Shown here: positions 1-9,796 of the stretch, in pieces | Layout: every line of letters begins with the position of its first letter | Numbering within the stretch: the stretch's first letter is position 1 | NCBI GenBank assembly: GCA_003116975.1 | Contig: BGKB01000021.1 | Span: forward strand, 620,001-684,000 | DNA: 64,000 bases | DNA from: Aurantiochytrium sp. KH105 | Taxonomy: Eukaryota > Sar > Bigyra > Thraustochytrida > Thraustochytriidae | Direction: 5' to 3' | Position numbers and translations under genes: made by a program | Notes under the pieces: model-generated | Told to the model about the DNA's origin: nothing | The model's input: the letters and a program-made list of their open reading frames with translations, nothing else | Database searches by the model: none

Positions 1-3000
1 CCAGACATCTCCGATGATGCCTTTCTCGAAAAGTTCTTTTTAACATTCGAGCAGCACAGACGAAAGGGGCTCAACGTCGTTGCCGTCGCCCGAGACGATG
101 CCACCTGGTATGGTCCGTATGGTCCGCATTCTCACGAGCCTGAGCTTAGCACGGTCAGTCGCCGTCCAGCCGCGCTCGCCAAACCTTATATTTCTCCCTA
201 CGAGGTAATTCGTTGGGCCAATCAAGAGGTTGCTGCCAACGACGTGCAGGCGGCATTTGCTCAGCGCCAGGAATCCTCGATGCGAACTGCCTTGCAGCAA
301 AGTACGAAAGAGCGTCAAGCTCTCGAGGAGCTCGACATTGCTCGAGAAAAGGCGCGTGCACGCGCTCGCCAGAGAGCCAAGGTTCGTCGAATGCTTGTCC
401 GCAAGGATCAATATATGGACGAGCTCTTGGAAAAGAGGGAATTCGATCGTATTGAGGCAAGGAAAAAGGTGCGTGCCAAGAATCGGAAAGACTTTCGTGA
501 AGTTCGGAAACGCGTCAAGGATCGCGAGGCAAAACGACTTGCAAAACTCAAGCACGCCATGCAAAGGCGAGGACAAGGTCCAGCTTTTCCTCGCACTGCA
601 CCCTTGCCTCGCCACCCCCATCAGCCAGTTCAATGCGTCGCCCAAACCCTCGAAAGTGTCACGGGTGCTCCACGGCTTAAATCCAAGTACAGACCATTAC
701 CGAAGCCGCCTGCAATGTTGGCGAGTGAGAACAACTCGAAGAAGGAAACTCAAAACCACGTCGAAGAGAAAAGGACGAGGGTCAGCGAGGATGATCTTCA
801 ACGAAAGTCCTCGACTGCTCCGCTGCGGGAACGCTTGCTCCCTGATAAGAAGCTTCCGACGCCGTCATCACCAAAAGCTCCACCAGCGTCTACGGTTTCG
901 CCAAAACGTATGAGTCCGCCTCCACCTCCAAAGCGGTCCAAGCAAGTCGCTCCGCCGCCACCACCACCGCAGCGAAAGAGTCAAAGTAAACCTCCTCCTC
1001 CAATGTCAGCACCACCACCACCCTCGCTTCAAAGTGAAGATGTGAAAAGCCCAGAATCTCTCGTTCCTTATGCGTCTCAGCCAGCTCATGAGACAAAGCT
1101 TTATGCTGAAAATGATGTAAAGCTCGATGTGAAGCTTGACGATCCGATGGATGATGGTGATGTTGAAGGCAAAGCTGCTGCCGAAGAGGATCCAGTTCGT
1201 TCAGAACTTGGAAATGCCGACTCTATTTCGCCAAGTGATGCAGGTGCCTTTGACGCTGGCGACCAGAAGGAAATATATTATCATGGCCAGGAAGACGAAG
1301 TAGGCCCACGCCAAGGAATTGCTCAGGATGAACAAGGAGAAATCGAGAGTCAGTATCACGAAGAAGTCGAGAATCAGGATCAAGGAGAAGTCGAGAATCA
1401 AGATCATGGAGAAATCGAGAATCAGGACTTAGAAAAAGAAGCTCAGAACCTGGATCAGCAAGGAGACCAAGAGGACATTCAAGATCGAGAAAGCCAAGAG
1501 AAAATCTTTGACACATCGTCGACAGCAAAGGAAGAAATGGACTACGCTCAAGTGCAAGGCAGCGCAAGTGACCATGATCGGGAAGAACTGGAGCTCTCGG
1601 AAGCAGACGCTGTTGGACAGGAGCCAAAGGGGACAAATGAGTTGCCCGAAGAAGGCCCCGTGCTGTCGAAGGATGCAGAAGTCTCTGAAGAAGCGCCCTC
1701 CACATCACCCAAAAATGAGGGCAATGAAGGTGAGACAGAGTATTCGGCTCGTGTTGAGATTGCTGAAAGTCAGGAGCTAAGGGACCAGCAAGATCAGCAG
1801 CTCAAGGTTGACGCGATGAACGAGACGAACTCCAATTGCCTCGACCACGTTGAAGATACCGAAGGGGAAGCGCAAAAGGACACTGATGCCGAGAATTCGG
1901 CAGACGGTGTCGATTCTATCGATGGCGGCGCAGCCATCTCGGCAACGATGCAGCAGGTGGAGATTGAGAACAACGACAAAAGCGCTCTTGCCAATGAAGC
2001 TACCGAAATGGGTGCATGCGAAGCTGAGTTGGACGAAAACGCACTGACGCACCCTGTGCCTGAAACAGGTGGACTTGATGAGATCGAAACGAGCGCAGTG
2101 TTTGACGTCAAGTCCACGGAAGCTGCTATGGAGAGCGTATCTGAGGGGGGGCAGACCGAAGACCCTCTTGCCAAGCAAGCTACTGTGGTTGAGTCGTCCA
2201 TCGAAAGAGAAAGTGGCTCAGCCTTACATGCTGAAACGCACGACGCTGTCTCAGAGGCTGTACAGGGCAACGAAGGCAAAGAGAATGGAAACGAGGAGTC
2301 CAAAGTGCACGTCGAAGAAGACGCTTCGGAATCATCTCCGATGGGAGGCCAAGATCCAGCTACGATGGAGGTGATCGACGGTACATCCTTCGATAATGGC
2401 GCCACGAATGACATGCATAGGTCGGTCGTTGCTGATACTAACGATGCCCAAGAGCTCCAAATAGCCGCTGGTGATGTCTCCACGCAGCCCGCGGATGATG
2501 CAACAGACAAAGGCGCGCTCAGGAAAGAAGATGGAGCAGACGATGCTACCAGCACCGCGGGCAAGAATGAAGAAGAAGGAGAGCAAAATTTCGCTTCGGA
2601 AGAAAGTGTGGTCGCGGACCCCAATGAAGAGCCTCCAGCTCATAGAGAGAGATCTTCGGAAGCAGTACAGGCTGATCACAGCACCATCGAGGAGACGAAA
2701 GACCAGGGAGCAGAATTGAAAAAGTACGAGGAAGAAGCGGGAGTGTACGCTGTGACCGACGAAGTTGCGGAAAAGAATTGCCCGGACAATGATGACGCAA
2801 GAGTTGCCGAAGGTGAAAATAGCGAAAGCTCATTTCCGCAAGTAAGCGCGGATGTGGAGGTGCTCAAAGACCCAAAAGAGACCAAGCAAGATATCATCTC
2901 GCCAAGCGAAGGTGCACCAGCAGATATGGCTGGAAGCGCCGAAGATTGCGAGTTTGCAAATGCTCTCGCGGACGTTGATTCTGTCGAGACTCCACCTGAA

Positions 3001-3807
3001 GTGCAGAACGTGGAAAAGGGAATTCCCAGCGAGATAAAGGCTGAAGCTGACTTTGAAGGGGAAGAATACGTTGAGGTGGAATGCAAGGATGAAGATGGCG
3101 TCACTACCCACGGAGATGACGCAGACGCTGCGCTGACCGTGAGCGCAGCGCAAGCAAAGGAGGAAGTCGGAATCGCCACGAAAGAAAGTGTTCTGGAACC
3201 GACCACAGCGCCAGAGGATGAAACCGATGGCTGCAAAGCTGAAGAGGCCTTTGAGCCGCAAACAGATTCGCCAGCGGACTACCCGGTCTCAGCGGAAGAA
3301 GACGGCGCGTATGCGATTGAAAATCTTGCAGGGGAGCAGCAAGAATATGAACAACTCGAGGAGGAAGCCAAGACGGGACAAGAATATCGCGCTGCGAGCG
3401 CAGCAACAGAGCGGGCGCCTACAGAAGCCATAGAAAAGCCCCAGAGTGCGCCAGACTACGCGCCGCCAAGGTCACAAGAAGGTCTTCGAGTCGACAAAGC
3501 TGCAAATGATGGGCAGTATCAGTGGTACGAGGTGTACGATGAGGGAAGCGGGTATATGTACTATCAGCACGCTGTAACGGGAGAAACACAGTGGGAGCCA
3601 CCGGCTGAGGGCTATGTTCCATATCAGTACCCAGAGGATGAAGCCTATGATGGCGGCGCTGGCGAAGATGCGCAGCAGGAAATAGGTGCTGGCGAAGAAG
3701 GCTGGGCAGCGGACGGCACATTGGCCTCGGAGGGAGATCAGCGCGAGGACGAAGCGGTAGAGCCGCAGAGACCGACACGCGCGAGCTTTTATTCAATTGA
3801 CATGTAA
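1..3807 (+). CDS. Acidic low-complexity protein with C-terminal WW domain (5' partial)
   Basis: The frame is open from the first base, so the true start lies upstream; 1268 residues are visible and the gene ends in TAA. The first ~80 visible residues are unbroken and include a WYGPYGPHSHEPE segment. A very basic, Arg/Lys/Glu-rich helical (coiled-coil-like) stretch follows at about residues 85-185. Next come proline runs (nt ~910-1030), then about 800 residues dominated by Glu/Asp/Ala/Gln. Nt 1363-1430 carry short imperfect repeats of the type E-(V/I)-E-N-Q-D. Residues ~1173-1205 form a WW domain (W-Y-E ... Y-Y-Q-H ... T-G-E-T-Q-W-E-P-P), a Pro-ligand binding module. The architecture suggests a scaffold or RNA-processing type adaptor, but no family is recognised. 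Only 65 bp separate its stop from that of the opposing gene. Confidence 0.85.
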   Translation, partial: PDISDDAFLEKFFLTFEQHRRKGLNVVAVARDDATWYGPYGPHSHEPELSTVSRRPAALAKPYISPYEVIRWANQEVAANDVQAAFAQRQESSMRTALQQSTKERQALEELDIAREKARARARQRAKVRRMLVRKDQYMDELLEKREFDRIEARKKVRAKNRKDFREVRKRVKDREAKRLAKLKHAMQRRGQGPAFPRTAPLPRHPHQPVQCVAQTLESVTGAPRLKSKYRPLPKPPAMLASENNSKKETQNHVEEKRTRVSEDDLQRKSSTAPLRERLLPDKKLPTPSSPKAPPASTVSPKRMSPPPPPKRSKQVAPPPPPPQRKSQSKPPPPMSAPPPPSLQSEDVKSPESLVPYASQPAHETKLYAENDVKLDVKLDDPMDDGDVEGKAAAEEDPVRSELGNADSISPSDAGAFDAGDQKEIYYHGQEDEVGPRQGIAQDEQGEIESQYHEEVENQDQGEVENQDHGEIENQDLEKEAQNLDQQGDQEDIQDRESQEKIFDTSSTAKEEMDYAQVQGSASDHDREELELSEADAVGQEPKGTNELPEEGPVLSKDAEVSEEAPSTSPKNEGNEGETEYSARVEIAESQELRDQQDQQLKVDAMNETNSNCLDHVEDTEGEAQKDTDAENSADGVDSIDGGAAISATMQQVEIENNDKSALANEATEMGACEAELDENALTHPVPETGGLDEIETSAVFDVKSTEAAMESVSEGGQTEDPLAKQATVVESSIERESGSALHAETHDAVSEAVQGNEGKENGNEESKVHVEEDASESSPMGGQDPATMEVIDGTSFDNGATNDMHRSVVADTNDAQELQIAAGDVSTQPADDATDKGALRKEDGADDATSTAGKNEEEGEQNFASEESVVADPNEEPPAHRERSSEAVQADHSTIEETKDQGAELKKYEEEAGVYAVTDEVAEKNCPDNDDARVAEGENSESSFPQVSADVEVLKDPKETKQDIISPSEGAPADMAGSAEDCEFANALADVDSVETPPEVQNVEKGIPSEIKAEADFEGEEYVEVECKDEDGVTTHGDDADAALTVSAAQAKEEVGIATKESVLEPTTAPEDETDGCKAEEAFEPQTDSPADYPVSAEEDGAYAIENLAGEQQEYEQLEEEAKTGQEYRAASAATERAPTEAIEKPQSAPDYAPPRSQEGLRVDKAANDGQYQWYEVYDEGSGYMYYQHAVTGETQWEPPAEGYVPYQYPEDEAYDGGAGEDAQQEIGAGEEGWAADGTLASEGDQREDEAVEPQRPTRASFYSIDM

Positions 3808-3872
3808 CATGGACTTGTTTGGAAGATTGGAAAGATGCCGCCCCCTCTCATTGTGAAATTTTTCTTCACCAG

Positions 3873-5252
3873 CTAAATAACGATCGATTTGTAAAAATTA
3901 TGGCGAGCGACCCACTCCTTTTGGACGCTTGCATTGTCGCGTGTGATGTGACCGGATCGGCGCCATCCGCAGGCAAAGTATTCTGCCCCCACCATGTCGA
4001 AGAAGGAGAGCATGGGATGAGGCGTTCCCTTGCCCGAAAGGATGGTGCGTGCCCATTGGAGCTGATGAATGACGCGGGCAAAGTTGGATCCGATGCTGCC
4101 AATCGTGACCTTGGTCTCTGCCATGAGCAGAATTTGAGACATGAGCAGCAATCCCTCGTCGCTGGAGCCTTTCTCACGAAGGTGTTTTGCCGCAGAACAT
4201 CTGCGCGACATTCCGACACATGCTTTTCCGAGTTCATGCAGTGCGGAGTAATTCGTGGGCACAGAAACAACGTGAAGAGGCTTTAGACGCAAAGGATAGC
4301 TTTCGAGGACATCAAAATCGTCCGACGCGAGGAGGACTACCGAGGCGCCTGTCGCGCTCGCCACGGTACGAATGCTGGAAAGATATGCGTCATCAGAGAG
4401 ATGCTCTCCCATCCAGTGGTCACCGCGACGCACGTGACAGGCAATGGCTTCGGTTTCAAAGTCGATTCCTGGGAAGACGACCTTTTGAAGCGCCATTTTA
4501 AAGTCCAAAAGTCGCTGGTTCGGACGGAGGACATAATGGTAAAAGAGAGCCATGTACCAATGATCGTCGCGGTTCGGGAGCGGTGTGGAGGCTGGTAGAA
4601 AGGGCGCAAGATGTGTCTTGAGTGTCTCGCGAAGCACCGTACGTAGGCCATTGCTTGTAAAGATCTCGCTACGAGACTCATCAAAACAGCGTGTAGCGGC
4701 CCTCTGTTCAAAGGAGGCCCGCTGCGGCGCAGCAGCGCATGTGCACTCTGGGCTGATGGGCTCAAACAGACAATCCCATGACTGCGAAGGGCACGTGGAG
4801 GCATTAACGTACGCGGTGTTGGACTCGTGCGCGCATAATCGCTTGCCGTCGACGGCAAGCACGGTTGACCAGGTGATAAGGTAGCCATTGAGAAGAGATC
4901 CGAGGCCTTCGCCAGCCCCGCGGTTCTGAAAGCTGATCGAGCGCGCTGTGTCCGAGCAGACTTCTTCAGAGGAGAAAAACTTTTCTAGAGCACTGAGAAC
5001 AATTTCTGCATCCCTCTTCTGGGCCTTGCCCGAGCTCTCTACGGCCTCGAGGAGTGTCGTTTCTTCCGCGAGCCAAGGACTTTTGGCCTTGGCGCGGCCG
5101 GGGCCTCGGATCGCTTTGATTTCTGCGCGAGCAAGGCCTCCTTTTCCGGGGCTGTTGTCTGTGGCGCCGACTGCCGCCGCAGAGACGCGTGGCGCCGCTA
5201 GCACCAGCGCCAACACCAGTGCCAGGGCCACGACCTGCAGCGCGCGCCTCAT
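3873..5252 (-). CDS. Secreted GT23-like (FUT8/NodZ-type) fucosyltransferase
   Basis: 459 aa starting with ATG. Residues 1-26 are a hydrophobic signal peptide or anchor (MRRALQVVALALVLALVLAA), pointing to the secretory pathway or Golgi lumen. Residues 272-280 read CHVRRGDHW, matching the HVRRTDK donor-binding motif of alpha-1,6-fucosyltransferases (GT23). A later TIGSIGSNFARVIHQLQ segment matches the FUT8 (T/C)-S-S-Q-x-x-R-x-x-Y block near the C-terminus. Several Cys in the N-terminal half (140, 154, 161, 170, 172) suit disulfides. Known family role: transfer of fucose from GDP-fucose to N-glycan core or related glycans. The acceptor here cannot be read from sequence. It is divergent from the TTL-like gene and shares a 447 bp intergenic region with it. 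Confidence 0.7.
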   Translation of the reverse strand: MRRALQVVALALVLALVLAAPRVSAAAVGATDNSPGKGGLARAEIKAIRGPGRAKAKSPWLAEETTLLEAVESSGKAQKRDAEIVLSALEKFFSSEEVCSDTARSISFQNRGAGEGLGSLLNGYLITWSTVLAVDGKRLCAHESNTAYVNASTCPSQSWDCLFEPISPECTCAAAPQRASFEQRAATRCFDESRSEIFTSNGLRTVLRETLKTHLAPFLPASTPLPNRDDHWYMALFYHYVLRPNQRLLDFKMALQKVVFPGIDFETEAIACHVRRGDHWMGEHLSDDAYLSSIRTVASATGASVVLLASDDFDVLESYPLRLKPLHVVSVPTNYSALHELGKACVGMSRRCSAAKHLREKGSSDEGLLLMSQILLMAETKVTIGSIGSNFARVIHQLQWARTILSGKGTPHPMLSFFDMVGAEYFACGWRRSGHITRDNASVQKEWVARHNFYKSIVI

Positions 5253-5699
5253 GGTTCGAAAGATGAAGTTTGCTGTAGTATTGCAGGCCTAGTCGCTGTC
5301 GTTGACTACTAGCACTTTCGTGACATGCGAAACCCTTTTTTGCGCAACCCCAATTCCCCATGCTGATCGGATTCTCCTGCTCGTCCACCTACTTTCACAT
5401 GATGATGATGATGATGCTGATGGTGCCACAGTCGATGGGTTCAATCACGAGAGCGCGCTCGGGGCTACGGGCATCGGAGGCGCGCGTCGCCCGCGTGCGT
5501 TGCGTGGCTCGTCTTGCGTGCCGTGAGGTGGTACACAAGGCGAAGCGGCGAACGAACTCGGGTTGAGGACTGGGCATCCGAGAAGGTTCAAGCTAGAACT
5601 GCTTGGCTCGGCTCGGCTCGGCTTGGCCTGGCTTGGCTAAACTCGACGACAAGGACGGTCGATTGATTGGGCTTGTTAGCGAGCGCGTAGCGTACGAAG
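5253..5699. promoter_or_regulatory. Shared divergent intergenic region
   Basis: This 447 bp region lies between the ATGs of two head-to-head genes and so must hold both promoters. It contains an ATG-trinucleotide run (about 5400-5421) and a (GGCTC/GGCTT) pentamer run at about 5606-5638. No TATA box could be assigned with confidence. Confidence 0.5.
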
Positions 5700-7919
5700 A
5701 TGTCGCACAATGGATCAGACTTTGGACTGCTTGGCCTTGGCGGGTCGAGCAGGTCGTCTCGGTATTCAAACTCGTCATCTTCGCGGGAATGGGGCGCCGG
5801 AGCACATTTTGGGAGAACGAGACTGTCGCTCCGCGCCCGTCTGATGCAAAAGATCGTTCCTCTTTGCTTTTGCGGAGGCTTGCTGGTGCTTTTGTTCCAG
5901 CTCACGGCAGTGAAGGATCTCTCGAAGACTTCGGACGCCGCATCGAAAAGTGCGGGCAGCAGCAGCGGCTCCGCGTCTTCTGAAGCTAGCCATGACGGCT
6001 ATCCAACTTCAAGCATGGGAGCTGCGATTGCTGAGGCGTCCCCATCCAAGTTTCTCTCTGAGATTTCGTCATTTGGACTTCCCGAATGGATGACAACCTT
6101 TCACGATGGTGATGATGACGATATGAACGATGATGACGATGATGAGCGTCTGGACATTGACGCCACCGTGGACCGCGCCGATGACAAAGAAGGAGAAGAA
6201 GTCCACAGTGTCGCGAGTGCAGGCGTTTCATCGGGCGAGCCATTGCTGAGATCTGAAGACCTGGATCAGAAAAGACAGCAAGGCGAGGAAGAAATTGACC
6301 ACGAGGAGGATAAGAAGTCTGATGTTCTCGATCTCGAGCTCGAGAGCCAAGAAACGGGTGGTCTGCTGGACATTGCCCTCAGCGATCATTTGGAGGATAT
6401 TATTGGGGATCTCGGCAGCAGCTTGGAGAAAGATGGAGAGCAGGGAGGAGAGGGGACAAACTTTGATAAAACTCTCGAGCTGGGAAGCTGGTCTCGCGAG
6501 GCAGAGGACGGTGATGATGAGAGCGACGGCAGGCTGAGTGTCGCTGATCGTCAAGCGCTGGAAAGCGCGGAGCTAATGCAAAGTCTGGATCAGGGCGACG
6601 CGTCCTCGGGCGAAGACTCGAATGAAGATGGCGAGAGCGCAGGGGCGACCGTCGAGACTTCGACCCCGGTTTTCCGCGGAGAGACTCGATACGACGGCTC
6701 ACAGATGATTCTTGCGCCGCAAGTGCAGCTTCCGCGTAAACCCATGGTGAAGACTTACAATAGCAAGAAGAACTTTTGGCCATGGTATGGAATTCTTCGG
6801 AAACGCGGCTGGATGACGCGCACGACCGCCGAGGGTTCGAACGCCGGAGCGACCTTGCTTTTGTCACGTGGAAAGGTGCCGTATATCAAGCAAGGCAAGC
6901 AAATGCTGAACAGCATCGGTGTTTCGGGGTGCATTGGCGGTACGAAATTGATGCAACTCTCGTGCCGACGCAGGCTCGCTGAGCACCACGGATGCACGTA
7001 TGAGGACTTGCGGATTCAGCCGGCACAGTACAATTTGGACGTCAAGGCTTCGTGCGAGGCTCTCTTTGTGGCCGCATCGCGTCCGGAGAATCTCGAAAAG
7101 CTGTGGCTTTGGAAGCCGAGCACAACGTTTCATGGCATGGGTATCAAGGTTTTGCGGGGACTTGCTGACCTCAAGGCGCAGGTTGGTTCATGCCAGTCGC
7201 CCAAGGCTGTGATTGTCATGGAGTACGTGGCGGAGCCAGCGACCATGCAGGGGGGCTACAAGTTCGACTTGCGCACCTACCTCTTGGTTGGAAGTCTGGA
7301 TCCGCAGCTGGTGTTCTTTGCAGATGGCTTTGTCCGAAAATCAGACACACGGTACAGCCGAGACACCAAAAACACCAAGGTTCATGTCACTAATGCGGGA
7401 AGTCAGAGCAAAGTCAACCACTTTTTCAGCTTTGACGAGATGGCGGAGGAGCTGTCTCGCGAGATGGACTTTCCGCCAGAGTATCTTGCTCGCGCGCGCG
7501 AGTACATGAAGAAGGTGTCGCTGTATGTGTTCAAGACGACGGACGTGCAGAATAAGAAGCTTAAACGCGTTCCGGGGCGTTTCCACCTTTTTGCGATCGA
7601 CTGGCTGATCGACAAGCTGGGTAACGTGCACTTGCTGGAGGGCAATGGGTATCCGCTCGTGACGGAGTATCCTGTGAAGGGCCTGACGCCGGAGATCTGG
7701 GAGGAACTCTTGGACCTCGTGCTCAAGATTCATGTAACCCCTCACGAGCTGCCAACGACGATGACGGTCAAGGATGGCTTTACGTTTGGCAAGTGGTCTC
7801 TCATCTACAACGATCTCGAGGAAAAGTACAACGGTGACCCCTTCTCGCCCTGTTACATGTTCCCGGCGCCGAGTTTGCTTGAGGATCCTAAGGCACGTCG
7901 CACGCAGCGACGCAACTGA
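5700..7919 (+). CDS. Type II membrane-anchored tubulin-tyrosine-ligase-like protein
   Basis: 739 aa from an ATG (context aagATGtcg). A Ser/Gly-rich 50-residue N-terminus precedes a single hydrophobic segment at residues 52-70 (IVPLCFCGGLLVLLFQLTA), typical of a type II signal anchor. Residues ~75-335 are an Asp/Glu/Ser-rich stem. Residues ~345-735 form a TTL-type ATP-grasp ligase domain. Visible motifs are LWLWKPSTTFHGMGI (ATP-binding), KFDLRTYLLV, FFADGFVRKS, HVTN and LLEGNGYPLV (the E-x-N metal-binding pair is retained). TTL-family enzymes ligate amino acids, classically Tyr, Glu or Gly, to protein C-termini or side chains. The odd feature is the membrane anchor, which would place the catalytic domain in the Golgi/ER lumen rather than on cytosolic tubulin. 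Confidence 0.8.
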   Translation: MSHNGSDFGLLGLGGSSRSSRYSNSSSSREWGAGAHFGRTRLSLRARLMQKIVPLCFCGGLLVLLFQLTAVKDLSKTSDAASKSAGSSSGSASSEASHDGYPTSSMGAAIAEASPSKFLSEISSFGLPEWMTTFHDGDDDDMNDDDDDERLDIDATVDRADDKEGEEVHSVASAGVSSGEPLLRSEDLDQKRQQGEEEIDHEEDKKSDVLDLELESQETGGLLDIALSDHLEDIIGDLGSSLEKDGEQGGEGTNFDKTLELGSWSREAEDGDDESDGRLSVADRQALESAELMQSLDQGDASSGEDSNEDGESAGATVETSTPVFRGETRYDGSQMILAPQVQLPRKPMVKTYNSKKNFWPWYGILRKRGWMTRTTAEGSNAGATLLLSRGKVPYIKQGKQMLNSIGVSGCIGGTKLMQLSCRRRLAEHHGCTYEDLRIQPAQYNLDVKASCEALFVAASRPENLEKLWLWKPSTTFHGMGIKVLRGLADLKAQVGSCQSPKAVIVMEYVAEPATMQGGYKFDLRTYLLVGSLDPQLVFFADGFVRKSDTRYSRDTKNTKVHVTNAGSQSKVNHFFSFDEMAEELSREMDFPPEYLARAREYMKKVSLYVFKTTDVQNKKLKRVPGRFHLFAIDWLIDKLGNVHLLEGNGYPLVTEYPVKGLTPEIWEELLDLVLKIHVTPHELPTTMTVKDGFTFGKWSLIYNDLEEKYNGDPFSPCYMFPAPSLLEDPKARRTQRRN

Positions 7920-8674
7920 ACCATTTGGTGCTGACTGCGAAACGCACGACTTGAGAATGACGCTGGTGTGCGATCTTTTCAATAACTGATGAAAGACCTT
8001 TTTTTCTAATTTCTTTGCGAGATTGCGGTAAGACACGATGCTTTCTTTACATCGGATGAAGGAAAGGGGTTGTTGCTTGATAGAAAGTTTCTCGTTCTTG
8101 GTTTCGTTATCGTTTATAGAAAAGAAATGGCGGGGGTCTGCTCCATTCCCTTTGCACAGACCTTGAGCTCATGCTGGTCCATTTTGCGTGCACTTCTGAA
8201 TCATGGGCGTTGAAGTGCTACAAAAATCTCTTCTTGACGGATGGATCCATGATCACGTCAGACCTGATCTGAGTCCTCGCCACTCCAAACCCCAGCCATT
8301 CCTCGCCCCCGTGCGCCTTGCATCGCCGCCCTTGCAACCCGAGCATTGCTCCCCCCTCACTCTCTCTCTCGCCCGCCCGCCCTCCCCGCCCGCGTTTCAT
8401 GCTGCAGGGGACGGAGTTTCGTTTCCTGCCCGTGCGGCAGCAGCTGTGGCGTGTGCACGAGGCCCTGTCGAGGAGGTATCATGATGTGTCTTGACCCGAA
8501 GCTGCGCATGCGCGTGTGTAGTATGTTCTGCATGCGCAAGTAGCTGTACTAGGTGCTCCTCGCGGCGCAGATCCCGTTGGCGACGGGCGCGAGCGGCGAG
8601 GCGAGGCAGGCGAGGCGCGCGAGGCAGCGGATCCGCGGCGGGCAGGGCGCGCGGGCGCGACTGAGCGCGCGAGG
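7920..8674. other. Intergenic, no gene seen
   Basis: 755 bp between two same-strand genes. The first half is AT-rich, consistent with the 3' region of the TTL-like gene. It becomes C-rich and then G/C-rich (nt 8270-8400, 8560-8670) towards the next ATG, as expected for a 5' leader or promoter. Confidence 0.5.
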
Positions 8675-9796
8675 ATGGACCTCGCGGCGGAGCTGGACGG
8701 CTTTGCGGCCGGCATGTGGGCCCCGGATGCCGCGGCGGCGGCGGCGCGCGCGGGCTTCGGCGGCGCCGCCGCGTCGGGCGAGTACCCGCTGGGGCTCGAG
8801 CTCGCGACGGTGGCGGCGGCGGGCGCGGCGGCGCTGGCGGTGAGCAAGTTCGTGCTGGAACGCGTCCTGCTGCGGCCGGCGGTGCGGCGCGGGCTGCGGT
8901 TCAAGTCGCAGCCGCTCGCGTTCGAGTCGGAAAAGCTGGAGGCCATCTACGCGCGACACAAGCCGCTGCTGCCGGACATGAACGAGGTCAAGTCGCTGTC
9001 CAAGGCCATCGACAAGCCGGTCGAGGATGTGAACGGCTGGTTCCGCTCGCGGCAGCGCGTGGACCGCGAAAGCGTCAAGGTGCGCGTGGCAGCGGACTGC
9101 TTGTGGCGGCTGGGTATGTACGCGCTGTGCTTTTTCACGAACCTGTACATTTTGCGGGGTCAGCCCTGGAGTCGCAACTTGTCGCTTTGCTGGGAGGACA
9201 TTCCTCTTCAGCGCAATGAGGAGTCGGTGCGGTGGTTTTATGTGGCGTTAGAAATTCCTCTCTACCTCGTGCTTTTGGTGTCCCAGCTGACCGAGGGCAG
9301 ACGCGCAAGCGACATGTGGGAGATGACGGTTCATCACACGACGGTCTTGGTTCTCTTGAGCATTGTGTATCTGGGGAACTTTGTGCGAATTGGCATGGTA
9401 GGTTTGCTTTTGCACGATGTGACGGACATCTTTTTGGAGAGCTCCAAGCTTGCGAGCAACTTTCGCTGGAAGGGTATGGCGGATCTTCTGTTTGTGGGTT
9501 TTGCGGGCTCGTGGGCGTACGCGCGCATCTATCGCGTTTCGACGGCTTTGTTGCCCACTTTGTTTACGGACGGTCGCGCTGCGATGAGTGAGTCCCTGTA
9601 CAAGGTTGTCATTGGTCTTATGGCCGTGCTCGTGTGTCTCAACTTGTACTGGTTTTTCAAAATTTCCTCACTCTTGTACCGCATTCTCTGGGCCGGTTCG
9701 CCCAAGGAGCGTGCGCAGCGTGACTTTACTGATTTGTCCACTGACGACGAAGTTGATTCGGACTCGTCGTACTTTTCGGATGTGGACAAGCAGTGA
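8675..9796 (+). CDS. CERS: Ceramide synthase (TLC/LAG1 domain) with Hox-like domain
   Basis: 373 aa from an ATG. A first membrane segment lies at about residues 40-60. Residues ~80-132 resemble the Hox-like domain of animal ceramide synthases and end in VNGWFRSRQRVDR. The TLC domain follows from about residue 140. Its Lag motif is present: W-E-M-T-V-H-H at 215-221 and H-D-V-T-D-I-F-L-E at 247-255, the His/Asp residues needed for N-acylation of sphingoid bases. Several further membrane spans follow. The C-terminus is an acidic Ser-rich tail (DLSTDDEVDSDSSYFSD), resembling the CK2-type phosphorylated tails of animal enzymes. Expected reaction: fatty acyl-CoA plus a long-chain base gives (dihydro)ceramide in the ER. 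Codon use is very GC-rich in the first 130 codons and less so later. Confidence 0.9.
   Translation: MDLAAELDGFAAGMWAPDAAAAAARAGFGGAAASGEYPLGLELATVAAAGAAALAVSKFVLERVLLRPAVRRGLRFKSQPLAFESEKLEAIYARHKPLLPDMNEVKSLSKAIDKPVEDVNGWFRSRQRVDRESVKVRVAADCLWRLGMYALCFFTNLYILRGQPWSRNLSLCWEDIPLQRNEESVRWFYVALEIPLYLVLLVSQLTEGRRASDMWEMTVHHTTVLVLLSIVYLGNFVRIGMVGLLLHDVTDIFLESSKLASNFRWKGMADLLFVGFAGSWAYARIYRVSTALLPTLFTDGRAAMSESLYKVVIGLMAVLVCLNLYWFFKISSLLYRILWAGSPKERAQRDFTDLSTDDEVDSDSSYFSDVDKQ

Noticed and set aside
1794..3236. Minus-strand Ser/Thr-rich ORFs opposite the WW gene
   Set aside because: Mirror frames of the Glu/Ala-rich coding sequence.
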